This document shows positions 33,055 to 41,430 of a stretch of 60,981 nt of DNA, piece after piece. The stretch is taken from positions 1 through 60,981 of the forward strand of contig CAJURH010000015.1 in assembly GCA_910588775.1 (NCBI GenBank), read 5' to 3'. The notes under the pieces were generated by a model that saw only the letters and a program-made list of their open reading frames with translations, ran no database searches and was not told the DNA's origin. This stretch comes from an uncultured Lachnospiraceae bacterium. Lineage in GTDB: Bacteria; Bacillota; Clostridia; Lachnospirales; Lachnospiraceae. How positions within the stretch are numbered: the stretch's first letter is position 1; every line of letters begins with the position of its first letter. The position numbers and the translations under genes are program-made.

Positions 33055-34563
33055 ATGGCAAAAGCAATCATGATTCAGGGAACCATGTCCAATGCTGGAA
33101 AGAGCCTGGTGGCGGCCGGACTGTGCCGGATTTTCCGCCAAGATGGCTATCGGGTGGCTCCTTTTAAATCACAGAATATGGCCCTGAATTCTTTTATCAC
33201 CCCGGAAGGGCTGGAGATGGGCCGGGCCCAGGTGATGCAGGCGGAAGCGGCAGGCATCGAGCCGTCGGTTTTGATGAATCCCATTTTGTTAAAACCAACC
33301 AATGATTCCGGTTCCCAGGTAATCGTCCGGGGAGAGGTGCTAGGGAGCATGAGTGCGTGGGATTATTACGAATATAAAAGCAAACTGGTTCCAAAAGTCC
33401 TTGAGGCGTACAATGAGCTGGCGGCTCAGTACGACGTTATTGTCATTGAAGGGGCCGGAAGTCCTGCGGAGATTAACCTGAAGCGGGAAGATATTGTAAA
33501 TATGGGGATGGCTAAGATGGCAAAGGCCCCCGTGCTTCTGGTGGGAGACATTGACCGGGGCGGCGTCTTTGCACAGCTAATCGGAACGCTCCTGCTTTTG
33601 GACAAGGACGAGCAGGAGATGGTGAAGGGACTGATTGTAAATAAATTCCGCGGAGACCGGGCCATCCTGGAACCGGGTCTTCGACTTCTGGAAGAAAAAG
33701 CGAAAGTTCCGGTGGTGGGCGTAGCTCCTTACCTGAATATTCAGGTGGAGGATGAAGACAGTTTGACGGAACGCTTTGAAGGAAACCAGCAGGTTGACTT
33801 AATTGACATTGCGGTGGTAAGGCTGCCCAGAATCTCCAATTTCACAGATTTCAATCCGCTGGAGAGCATTCCGGGCGTGTCCCTGCGTTATGTGAAAACC
33901 GTGCAGGAACTGCAGAATCCGGATATGGTCATTCTTCCGGGCACGAAAAACACCATGGAAGATCTGCAGTGGCTTCGCCAGAGTGGCATGGAGGCGGCTA
34001 TCCTGAAGCTGTCTGGAAAAGGATGCGTTGTCATGGGCATCTGCGGTGGCTACCAAATGCTGGGTAGCAGCCTTTCCGATCCGGAGGGAGTGGAAGCCGG
34101 AGGCAGTATGCGGGGCATGGGACTCTTGCAGATGGACACAGTGTTTTCTTCCAAGAAGACCCGGACCCAGGTGGAGGGCGTTTTCCAGCAGATGGGTGGG
34201 ACGCTGAAAGCTTTGCAGGGGGTTCCATTCTCTGGTTACGAAATCCATATGGGTGAGCCGGTGTTTGCTGGGGACACTCATGGCATGAATCAGGTGACGG
34301 ACCGGGTGACGGGAACGATGAAGCAGGACGGCGCTTGCGCTGGAAATGTATACGGCACATATGTACACGGCATTTTTGACCGGGAAGAAGTGGCAAAGGG
34401 CGTTGTGTCCGCCATCGGGCGCGCCAAGGGCCTAGATGTGTCTGAGATACAGGCGATGGATTTTGCGGCTTTTAAGGAGACCCAGTACGACCTGTTGGCG
34501 GATGGTCTGCGCAACAGTTTGGATATGGAGAGAATTTACCGGATATTGGAAGAGGGGGTATAG
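33055..34563 (+). CDS. cbiP: Cobyric acid synthase CbiP
   Basis: Amidates the b, d, e and g side chains of adenosylcobyrinate diamide. 502 aa; ATG follows GAAGGAG. Seen: MIQGTMSNAGKSLVAAGLCR P-loop region, FKSQNMALNSF, glutaminase Cys in VMGICGGYQMLG, and the catalytic His region GTYVHGIFD. Normal length. Confidence 0.96.
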   Translation: MAKAIMIQGTMSNAGKSLVAAGLCRIFRQDGYRVAPFKSQNMALNSFITPEGLEMGRAQVMQAEAAGIEPSVLMNPILLKPTNDSGSQVIVRGEVLGSMSAWDYYEYKSKLVPKVLEAYNELAAQYDVIVIEGAGSPAEINLKREDIVNMGMAKMAKAPVLLVGDIDRGGVFAQLIGTLLLLDKDEQEMVKGLIVNKFRGDRAILEPGLRLLEEKAKVPVVGVAPYLNIQVEDEDSLTERFEGNQQVDLIDIAVVRLPRISNFTDFNPLESIPGVSLRYVKTVQELQNPDMVILPGTKNTMEDLQWLRQSGMEAAILKLSGKGCVVMGICGGYQMLGSSLSDPEGVEAGGSMRGMGLLQMDTVFSSKKTRTQVEGVFQQMGGTLKALQGVPFSGYEIHMGEPVFAGDTHGMNQVTDRVTGTMKQDGACAGNVYGTYVHGIFDREEVAKGVVSAIGRAKGLDVSEIQAMDFAAFKETQYDLLADGLRNSLDMERIYRILEEGV

Positions 34564-34566
34564 AAG

Positions 34567-35196
34567 ATGAAGATTGAACTGGAACAAGTGGCGCCCAAGG
34601 AAATCGAAGCGCGCAGTTTTGAAATCATTACCCAGGAATTGGGGGATTGCCCCTTGGAGCCTGGCACAGAGGCCATTGTAAAACGCTGCATTCATACCAG
34701 TGCGGATTTTGATTACGCCAAGAATCTCTGTTTTTCTAAAGACGTGGTAAAGAAGGCGCAGGAAGCTATCAAAAGTGGGGCCAGCATTGTGACGGACACC
34801 CAGATGGCTAAGGCCGGAATCAATAAAAAGACATTGGCAAAATATGGTGGCCAGGTGCATTGTTTTATGTCCGACGAGGATGTGGCGGAAGCGGCCAGGA
34901 AAAATGGGTCCACCAGAGCCACGGCCAGCATGGATAAAGCGGCTGCCATGGGCGAAGACTTTATATTTGCCATCGGAAATGCGCCTACAGCGCTGGTGCG
35001 TTTATACGAGCTGATTAAAGGGGGGAAAATCAATCCCCGTTTGATTATCGGCGTTCCAGTGGGCTTTGTGAATGTGGTGGCTTCCAAGGAACTGATTATG
35101 GAATTGGAAACGCCATATATTGTGGCAAAGGGAAGAAAAGGTGGCAGCAATATAGCTGCCTGTATATGTAATGCATTAATGTATACTGCAGAGTAA
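34567..35196 (+). CDS. cbiC: Cobalt-precorrin-8 methylmutase CbiC
   Basis: Moves the C11 methyl to C12 to give cobyrinic acid. 209 aa. Seen: catalytic His43 in RCIHTSADFDYA, DTQMAKAGI, and GNAPTALVRL. Last gene of the operon; a terminator follows at 35217-35258. Confidence 0.95.
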   Translation: MKIELEQVAPKEIEARSFEIITQELGDCPLEPGTEAIVKRCIHTSADFDYAKNLCFSKDVVKKAQEAIKSGASIVTDTQMAKAGINKKTLAKYGGQVHCFMSDEDVAEAARKNGSTRATASMDKAAAMGEDFIFAIGNAPTALVRLYELIKGGKINPRLIIGVPVGFVNVVASKELIMELETPYIVAKGRKGGSNIAACICNALMYTAE

Positions 35197-35216
35197 AGCG
35201 TTATAGAGGAAATCTT

Positions 35217-35264
35217 GAAAACAGGGGAGGATGGAGCTGGTTATCTTCGCCTGTTTTCTTTATT
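35217..35264 (+). terminator. Terminator of the cobalamin operon
   Basis: Perfect stem GAAAACAGG (35217-35225) and CCTGTTTTC (35250-35258) with a 24-nt loop, followed by TTTATTTATG. It ends about 20 nt before the next ribosome binding site. Confidence 0.7.
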
Positions 35265-35284
35265 TATGTGAAAGGAGGAGGCGG

Positions 35285-35893
35285 ATGCGTGCAGATACGA
35301 TCGTTGAGTTGATTGGTTATTTGGGATCTGTTTTGGTGCTGGTGTCATTCTTGATGGCGTCGGTGGTGAAGCTGCGGGTAGTGAACTCGGTAGGAAGCAT
35401 GATTTTTGCAATATATGCGCTGGTTATCCATTCCTATCCCACGGCGCTGATGAACGGTTGTCTTGTGTTGATAAATATTTATTATCTGCGTAGGCTTGGG
35501 AATAAAGAAAATCATTATCATTTACTGCGTGTGTCCTGTCAGGAAAGTTTTTTGAGTTATTTGCTGGAACATTACCAGCAGGATATTCAGAAATGTTTTC
35601 CCGGCCTGGAAGTGGATCTGGCGCAGGTAAACCGGGCGTATTTGGTCTGCTGTGATGGGGCCACGGCAGGCATTTTCTTGGGGCGTGAGAGAGATGGAGA
35701 GATGGAAATTTTATTGGACTATTCCACGCCGGCTTACAGGGACTGTTCCGTTGGGAAATATCTGTTTGAGCAAATGCCGTTGGCTGGCGTGGGTCAGCTG
35801 CTGTATGCGGGTCCGTCCGAGCATCATGGGGACTATCTTTTGAAAATGGGATTTCAAAGAGAAGCGGGGGCATACGTAAAGAATTTAAAATAG
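35285..35893 (+). CDS. YgjV-like membrane protein with C-terminal acetyltransferase-like domain
   Basis: 202 aa from ATG 35285 behind AAAGGAGGAG. Seen: three membrane helices in residues about 5-75 (ELIGYLGSVLVLVSFL, VNSVGSMIFAIYALV, ALMNGCLVLINIYYL), a pattern typical of YgjV-family proteins, then a soluble half. The soluble part has an acyl-CoA acetyltransferase look (ILLDYSTPAYRDCSVGKYLFE, then YLLKMGFQREAGAYVK), which I infer from pattern only. The substrate is unknown. It is probably monocistronic, lying between the cbi terminator and a convergent regulator gene. Confidence 0.75.
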   Translation: MRADTIVELIGYLGSVLVLVSFLMASVVKLRVVNSVGSMIFAIYALVIHSYPTALMNGCLVLINIYYLRRLGNKENHYHLLRVSCQESFLSYLLEHYQQDIQKCFPGLEVDLAQVNRAYLVCCDGATAGIFLGRERDGEMEILLDYSTPAYRDCSVGKYLFEQMPLAGVGQLLYAGPSEHHGDYLLKMGFQREAGAYVKNLK

Positions 35894-35902
35894 GATGCCT
35901 TT

Positions 35903-36877
35903 TTATGCTTCGAACTTTCGCACAGGTCGGATATATTTAAAATACTGCTGTGGGTTATAATAAAAATACATGATTCGTCCAGGGGAAGCGTCCAGGCAGT
36001 AGCCGGCGCTTGCATAATTGAAGTCAGCCATGGCTTGTTCAATGTTCTCCTCAATGCTGGGATTTTCCTTTTCATAATCAAAGGGACCATGTTCAAAGAC
36101 GATATATTCGCCCTGGGGAACGTCCAGCAGAAACATCTGTGTAGGCGTTTCCCCTTTGTAGTCGAAGGGGAGCCGAACGCCCCAGCATTCTGTGCGGGGA
36201 ATGCCCCAGTCGCACAGACGGCCTTGTGGGTCATTGATGTATGCCATAATCTGGCCGCTTCCGCAGTTGGCTTCGCTGCCGCCACAGTCGTCTAATTTGT
36301 CTTTCACACTGTCCAGCAGGCCGCAGATTGTGTCGTAATCTTGTCCCGGGATTTGGTTTTGCTTTTGCCAAAAATCCCAATATCCGTTGCTCTCATAATT
36401 TTTTATGTGTAAAAATTTGTGTGCAGGTATGGTTACAAAATAAATTTTAACATTGTCTGTAGACTTCATCATGCCGATTTCTCCTAAACCAAGAAAGTAG
36501 CGGTCAAAAGGGTTTATTTTTGTGCGTAAAACGACGGGTTTTGGTTCTTTTCTGTATGCGCTTGGCGTTACGCCGTAGGTTTTCTTAAACGCCCTGGTGA
36601 AAGCTTCGTGTGACGAAAAACCGTAATCAAAAGCAATATCCAAAAGCTTTTTTTCGCTGTCCCGCACTTCCTTTAATGCGAAAGCCAGTTTCCGGTTCCG
36701 GAGGTAATCGCGTAAGGGCATTCCAGCTACTTCTTTGAATTTTCGCGTTGTATAAAAAGGGGAATAGCCTAATTTAGCGGACAGCAGGCGAAGCGTCAGG
36801 GATTCGTCGTCGTAACGTTTGATGCATTTGTCAATTTCGTCTATAATTGTCTGAATGTGTTCATACCATTGGTACAT
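35903..36877 (-). CDS. AraC-family regulator with GyrI-like effector domain
   Basis: 324 aa. Seen: an N-terminal AraC helix-turn-helix pair (residues about 10-112: SLTLRLLSAKLGYSPFYTTRKF; LLDIAFDYGFSSHEAFTRAFKKTYGVTPSAYR) and a C-terminal GyrI-like ligand-binding domain (about 125-320, ending DASPGRIMYFYYNPQ). Such proteins (Rob/SoxS-type with GyrI) often respond to small hydrophobic or drug-like ligands. It is divergent from the deaminase gene at 37078 across a 200-bp gap; whether it controls that gene is not shown. Confidence 0.88.
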   Translation of the reverse strand: MYQWYEHIQTIIDEIDKCIKRYDDESLTLRLLSAKLGYSPFYTTRKFKEVAGMPLRDYLRNRKLAFALKEVRDSEKKLLDIAFDYGFSSHEAFTRAFKKTYGVTPSAYRKEPKPVVLRTKINPFDRYFLGLGEIGMMKSTDNVKIYFVTIPAHKFLHIKNYESNGYWDFWQKQNQIPGQDYDTICGLLDSVKDKLDDCGGSEANCGSGQIMAYINDPQGRLCDWGIPRTECWGVRLPFDYKGETPTQMFLLDVPQGEYIVFEHGPFDYEKENPSIEENIEQAMADFNYASAGYCLDASPGRIMYFYYNPQQYFKYIRPVRKFEA

Positions 36878-37077
36878 GCTTTCTTCTCCGTTTCGGCCGC
36901 TCTGTATTTATTATAAAGGAATAAAAGGGCGGGGACTTGATTTTGTTTGCGGTAATTTTATTATTTGTCTAATGCGTTGCGGTTGTCAAGGCGTTTGAAA
37001 TATGGATTGTAATGTTAATGAAAATGGCTTAATATGTAAGAGAATGGTGAGATTGTGTATGAGAAGAGGTGGAGAAA

Positions 37078-38349
37078 ATGAGAATTCGGTTTTATAATTG
37101 CCGTATTTTGTCTATGAAAGACTCTATGGAAGTAGGGCAGGGGGAAGTCTGGGTGGACGGTCGCCATATTTCTTATGTGGGAGAAAAGCGACCGTCTGAC
37201 CAGACGTTTGACCGGGAAGTGGACGTGCAGGGGAATCTGATAATGCCCGGTTTCAAGAACGCACACACCCATTCTTCTATGACGTTCCTGCGCAGTTATG
37301 CGGATGACTTGCCCCTGCAGGAGTGGCTGAATGATAAAGTGTTTCCCTTGGAGGCGAAGCTGAGTGGGGAGGATATGCGTCAGTTGGCAAAAGTGGCGAT
37401 TCTGGAATATTTGACCAGCGGGATTACCTGCAATTTCGATATGTATTTGAATCCTTGCGCGGTGGCGCAGGCATCGGTGGACTGCGGATTTCGCACGGTG
37501 TTGGTAGGGGCCATGAATGATTTCAGCCAGTCCCCCCAGGAATTGGATGAATGGTATCAGAAGTTGAATGCGTATGACCCATTAATACGGTTCTGTCTGG
37601 GTTTCCATGCCGAATACACCACCAGCCTGTGGCGATTGGAGAAGGTGGCGGAACTGGCGGAAAAATACAAGGCTCCCGTGTACTGTCACAATTCGGAGAC
37701 GAAAACAGAGGTGCGGCAGTGCATAGACCGTTATGGGAAAACGCCTACGGCATTTCTGGACGGGCTGGGTATGTTCCGCTATGGCGGCGGAGGGTATCAC
37801 TGTGTGCATTTTAGCCGGCAGGACATGGAGATTTTCCGTGAGCGGGGCCTTTATGTAGTGACAAATCCTGGCTCTAACTCCAAGCTGGCCAGCGGAATTG
37901 CGCCCATTGCGCAGATGCTGGAAATGGGAATTCCAATCGCTCTAGGGACTGACGGGCCTGCCAGCAATAACTGTCTGGATATGTTCCGGGAAATGTTTCT
38001 GACCACTGCGCTGGCTAAGCTTCGGGAAGAAGACGCATCTGCGGTGGATGCGCAGGAAGTATTACGTATGGCTGTGTGCCAGGGCGCTCGCGCTATGGAG
38101 CTGCCGGAATGCGACTGTCTGGATGTGGGAAAATTAGCGGATTTGATTATTATCGATTTGCACCAGCCCAATATGCAGCCACTGAATCACATTCCTAAGA
38201 ATTTGGTATATAGCGGTAGCAAGCAGAATGTCAAAATGACGATGGTGGATGGAAATATCCTCTATGAAGATGGGAAATTCTATGTGGGGGAGGACCCAGA
38301 AGCAATCTATGCCCACGCCAATGAAATTGCACGGCGGATACAGGCGTGA
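37078..38349 (+). CDS. Amidohydrolase, probable 5'-methylthioadenosine/S-adenosylhomocysteine deaminase
   Basis: 423 aa. ATG 37078 is preferred to a GTG at 37069, being correctly spaced from the GGTGG sequence. Seen: metal-binding HTHSSM near residue 60, FHAEYTTS, CHNSET, HCVHFS and the GTDGPASNNCLDMFREM signature of the MtaD/TrzA/AtzA amidohydrolases. The family deaminates MTA, SAH or related purines, with zinc or another divalent metal. The neighbouring methionine-type importer fits a role in sulfur amino acid salvage. Substrate not proven. Confidence 0.85.
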   Translation: MRIRFYNCRILSMKDSMEVGQGEVWVDGRHISYVGEKRPSDQTFDREVDVQGNLIMPGFKNAHTHSSMTFLRSYADDLPLQEWLNDKVFPLEAKLSGEDMRQLAKVAILEYLTSGITCNFDMYLNPCAVAQASVDCGFRTVLVGAMNDFSQSPQELDEWYQKLNAYDPLIRFCLGFHAEYTTSLWRLEKVAELAEKYKAPVYCHNSETKTEVRQCIDRYGKTPTAFLDGLGMFRYGGGGYHCVHFSRQDMEIFRERGLYVVTNPGSNSKLASGIAPIAQMLEMGIPIALGTDGPASNNCLDMFREMFLTTALAKLREEDASAVDAQEVLRMAVCQGARAMELPECDCLDVGKLADLIIIDLHQPNMQPLNHIPKNLVYSGSKQNVKMTMVDGNILYEDGKFYVGEDPEAIYAHANEIARRIQA

Positions 38350-38454
38350 ATTTTGCAAATTGCGGAATTAATGTTCCCATATAAGCTTATTGGCGCTTTC
38401 CAACTGGGGGTTGATTTGATATAATGATAATGGAGAGAGCGTAGTCGGTTTATG

Positions 38455-38483
38455 TTGACAGGGAAATGTTGCGCTGTTATAAT
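38455..38483 (+). promoter_or_regulatory. Consensus promoter of the binding-protein/metNI operon
   Basis: TTGACA (38455-38460), 17-nt spacer, TATAAT (38478-38483): full match to the sigma-70 consensus. It leaves a leader of about 110 nt to the start at 38599. Confidence 0.85.
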
Positions 38484-38540
38484 CCTACTAAATAGATATG
38501 AAATATATGTAATAATTTATAAACGCTCTATAATCCAGCC

Positions 38541-38567
38541 AAAAACCATTGGCGAACGATGGTTTTT
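38541..38567 (+). promoter_or_regulatory. Terminator-like hairpin in the leader
   Basis: AAAAACCAT (38541-38549) pairs perfectly with ATGGTTTTT (38559-38567), 9 bp with a 9-nt loop and U-rich 3' arm, between the consensus promoter and the ribosome binding site. It may be an attenuator. I find no S-box or T-box consensus in this leader. Confidence 0.5.
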
Positions 38568-38598
38568 AAATATATTTTATACAAGGAAGGAGTTTACT

Positions 38599-40272
38599 AT
38601 GAGAAAGGCAGTTACATTATTGTTGTCATTTATCCTTGTGCTTGCGTCCATCACCGGATGTGGGCAAAAAGAAAGTGCAGAGGATAAAGCAACGGAGACG
38701 GGGAAAAGTGAAGGTATCTATCGCACTTTAGACGAAATAAAGGAGAGCGGTAAAATTATTATTGGCGTTTTCAGTGACAAGAATCCTTTTGGATATGTGG
38801 ATGAAAACGGTGATTACCAGGGGTATGACGTATATTTTGCTCAGCGTTTGGCCGAAGATCTTGGCGTAGAGTTGGAATATGTGTCTACAGAGCCGGCAAG
38901 CCGTGTGGAATATCTGGAATCCGGAAAGGTTGACGTAATTCTCGCTAACTTTACAGTGACGGAAGAACGCGCTGAATCAGTGGATTTTGCGCTTCCGTAC
39001 ATGAAAGTCGCATTGGGCGTAGTCTCACCAGATGATGCGCTGATTACAAAGCCGGAACAATTAAATGGCAAAAAGTTAATCGTGGCAAAAGGAACTACGG
39101 CGGAAACTTATTTCACAGAGAACTACCCAGATGTGGAACTTTTGAAATTTGACCAGTATACGGAAGCTTACAATGCGTTGCTGGATGGCAGGGGAGATGC
39201 TCTTTCTACAGATAATACAGAAGTTTTGGCATGGGCTCTTCAGAATGACGGATTCTCAGTGGGCATCCAGTCATTGGGGGATTTGGATACCATCGCTCCG
39301 GCTGTGTCCAAGGGGAATGATACCCTGAAAGAATGGATTGACGAAGAAATTAAATCATTAGCAGATGAACAGTTCTTCCATGCGGATTATAAAGAAACGT
39401 TGGAACCAGTATATGGTACGGAAGTTGACATTGATAGTTTGGTAGTGGAAGGCGGCGTAGTGGAAGGTGACGACGTTGATGGTGAAGATGATGCGAAAAC
39501 TGAAGACAATGCGGAAGCTGAAGACGACGCAGAGGATAAGGGAAGCATCACAGTAGCGGCATCCTCCACGCCTCATGCAGAGATCTTGGAAGAGGCGAAA
39601 GAGCTTCTCAAGAAAAAGGGATGGGATCTGGAAGTGACTGTATTTGACGATTATGTACAGCCAAACCTGGTGGTGGAAAATGAAGAATTTGACGCCAACT
39701 ATTTCCAGCATATTCCATATTTGGATGATTTCAACAAAGAGCAGAGCACGCATTTGGTGAATGCGGGTGGCATCCATTATGAGCCATTCGGAATTTATCC
39801 AGGCACAAAGAAGTCTTTGGATGAGCTGGAAAAAGGGGATGTGGTTGCAGTTCCCAACGATACGACCAATGAGGCGCGTGCATTGCTGCTTTTGGAAGCC
39901 AATGGAGTAATAACCTTGAAAGAAGGCGCAGGACTGGCGGCAACAGTGAAAGATATTGAGGAAAATCCTAAAGATGTCCAGATTCAGGAGCTTGAGGCGG
40001 CGCAGGTGTCCAGAGTAAAAGATGAAGTTGCCTTTGTGGTTCTGAATGGAAATTACGCGCTTCAGGCGGGATTCTCTGTTGCTAAGGATTCAATAGCATA
40101 CGAGACTTCAGATTCAGAGGCGGCAAAGACTTATGTAAATGTTATTGCAGTCAAAGAAGGCAATGAGGATGCGGAAGGGATTCAGGCATTGGTAGAAGCG
40201 TTGAAATCCGATGAGATCAAGACGTATATTGAGGACACGTACGATGGGGCGGTTATCCCATTTGAGGAATAA
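38599..40272 (+). CDS. Fused substrate-binding lipoprotein: SBP_bac_3 (cysteine/polar amino acid type) + MetQ/NlpA
   Basis: 557 aa from ATG 38599 behind AAGGAAGGAG. Seen: lipoprotein signal with lipobox SITGC (Cys21); residues about 42-275 an amino-acid-binding domain of the SBP_bac_3 type (GIYRTLDEIKESGKIIIG, NPFGYVDENGDYQGYDV, ANFTVTEERAESVDFALPYM, KGTTAETYF); an acidic linker 279-314 rich in D and E; residues about 316-557 a MetQ/NlpA domain (SITVAASSTPHAEILEEAK, FDANYFQHIPYLDDF, VAVPNDTTNEARALLLL). From memory the first domain is close to the cysteine-binding CjaA type. metN and metI follow, so two binding domains may feed one methionine-type permease. Confidence 0.93.
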   Translation: MRKAVTLLLSFILVLASITGCGQKESAEDKATETGKSEGIYRTLDEIKESGKIIIGVFSDKNPFGYVDENGDYQGYDVYFAQRLAEDLGVELEYVSTEPASRVEYLESGKVDVILANFTVTEERAESVDFALPYMKVALGVVSPDDALITKPEQLNGKKLIVAKGTTAETYFTENYPDVELLKFDQYTEAYNALLDGRGDALSTDNTEVLAWALQNDGFSVGIQSLGDLDTIAPAVSKGNDTLKEWIDEEIKSLADEQFFHADYKETLEPVYGTEVDIDSLVVEGGVVEGDDVDGEDDAKTEDNAEAEDDAEDKGSITVAASSTPHAEILEEAKELLKKKGWDLEVTVFDDYVQPNLVVENEEFDANYFQHIPYLDDFNKEQSTHLVNAGGIHYEPFGIYPGTKKSLDELEKGDVVAVPNDTTNEARALLLLEANGVITLKEGAGLAATVKDIEENPKDVQIQELEAAQVSRVKDEVAFVVLNGNYALQAGFSVAKDSIAYETSDSEAAKTYVNVIAVKEGNEDAEGIQALVEALKSDEIKTYIEDTYDGAVIPFEE

Positions 40273-40287
40273 AATAGGGTGAAGGAC

Positions 40288-40321
40288 CGGGGATGCGGCA
40301 GGTGGCTGCGCAGCATCTCCG
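40288..40321 (+). repeat. Hairpin 1 between binding protein and metN
   Basis: GGGGATGC (40289-40296) pairs with GCATCTCC (40313-40320), with an inner GCAG/CTGC stem. No T-run follows. Probably an mRNA stem after the binding-protein gene. Confidence 0.6.
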
Positions 40322-40329
40322 ATTTCGTA

Positions 40330-40378
40330 AGGGACTGTTCGGAAATAATGATGAAGAAAGTATTTCTGAGCAGTTCTT
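40330..40378 (+). repeat. Hairpin 2, 18-bp stem, before metN
   Basis: 40330-40347 pairs with 40361-40378 over 18 consecutive positions counting four or five G-U pairs, loop of 13 nt. It has no T-run, so it looks more like a transcript-stabilising or processing stem (or a palindromic repeat) than a terminator. Confidence 0.65.
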
Positions 40379-40422
40379 AAACGAATGAGAACATTGCGGA
40401 TCCGTACATAAGGAGTAATGAG

Positions 40423-41430
40423 ATGGAACCGATTATAAAAGTAGAACATTTGAAGAAAGTGTTTCAGACTGGCGCAGGGGAAGTGGCCGCCGTGGACGAC
40501 ATCAGTTTTTCCATTGACAAAGGGGATATTTATGGAATTATCGGTCTATCCGGCGCGGGAAAAAGCACCTTGGTGCGGTGTCTGAATCTATTAGAGCGGC
40601 CTACTTCAGGCAAGGTTTTTGTAGGGAAAAAGAATCTACCAGACCTTTCGGAAGGAGAGCTGCGCAAAACACGGCAAAAAATAGGAATGATTTTTCAGCA
40701 TTTTAATCTGCTCATGCAGCGCACTGTGTTGGACAATGTGTGTTTCCCCATGGAAATAGCGGGAGTAAAGAAAAAGGAAGCTAGAAGACAAGCCTTGGAG
40801 TATCTGAAAACGGTTGGGTTGGAGGAAAAAGCAAAATCTTATCCAGCACAGTTGTCTGGTGGGCAGAAACAGAGGGTGGCTATTGCGCGTGTGTTGGCTG
40901 CGAATCCAGAGATTTTGCTGTGCGATGAGGCGACCAGCGCTCTGGACCCCCAGACTACCAAATCCATTCTGGCATTGTTAAAGGAAATCAATCAGAAATA
41001 TGGGATCACCATTGTTGTCATTACCCACGAAATGAGCGTTGTCCAGGAAATTTGCAGTCACGTGGCTGTTTTGGATCACGGGAAACTGGCGGAATCCGGG
41101 ACGGTGGAAGAATTGTTCCATTCACCCAAAACAGAGGCGGCTAGAAAACTGATTCTGAATGCAGGTAGCCAGATTAAGCAAATGCATGGGAAAAGATTGA
41201 TACGGATTACTTTTTCTGGACAGTCGTCCTTTGAGCCAGTGATAGGAAATGTCGTTCTCTTATACAAGACGCCATTGAATATTTTATACGCGGATACTAA
41301 GAACCTGAACGGGAAGGCGGAAGGGGAGATGATACTTCAACTGCCGGAAGATCAGAAAACGGCGGATAAAATGATTGAATATTTCCGGCAGGAAAAACTG
41401 GGTGTGGAGGAATTGGAACATGTGGGATAA
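40423..41430 (+). CDS. metN: Methionine ABC transporter ATPase MetN
   Basis: ATPase of a D/L-methionine-type importer. 335 aa; ATG follows AAGGAGT. Seen: Walker A GLSGAGKST, signature LSGGQKQRVAIARVLA, Walker B ILLCDEATSALD, H-loop TH, and a C-terminal ferredoxin-like NIL domain (about 262-335, LIRITFSGQSSFEPVIGNV), which binds methionine and inhibits transport in known MetN proteins. The gene overlaps metI by 11 nt. Confidence 0.95.
   Translation: MEPIIKVEHLKKVFQTGAGEVAAVDDISFSIDKGDIYGIIGLSGAGKSTLVRCLNLLERPTSGKVFVGKKNLPDLSEGELRKTRQKIGMIFQHFNLLMQRTVLDNVCFPMEIAGVKKKEARRQALEYLKTVGLEEKAKSYPAQLSGGQKQRVAIARVLAANPEILLCDEATSALDPQTTKSILALLKEINQKYGITIVVITHEMSVVQEICSHVAVLDHGKLAESGTVEELFHSPKTEAARKLILNAGSQIKQMHGKRLIRITFSGQSSFEPVIGNVVLLYKTPLNILYADTKNLNGKAEGEMILQLPEDQKTADKMIEYFRQEKLGVEELEHVG

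Noticed and set aside
38350..38598. S-box, T-box or other known methionine leader
   Set aside because: None of the conserved core motifs is visible; only an unassigned hairpin is present.
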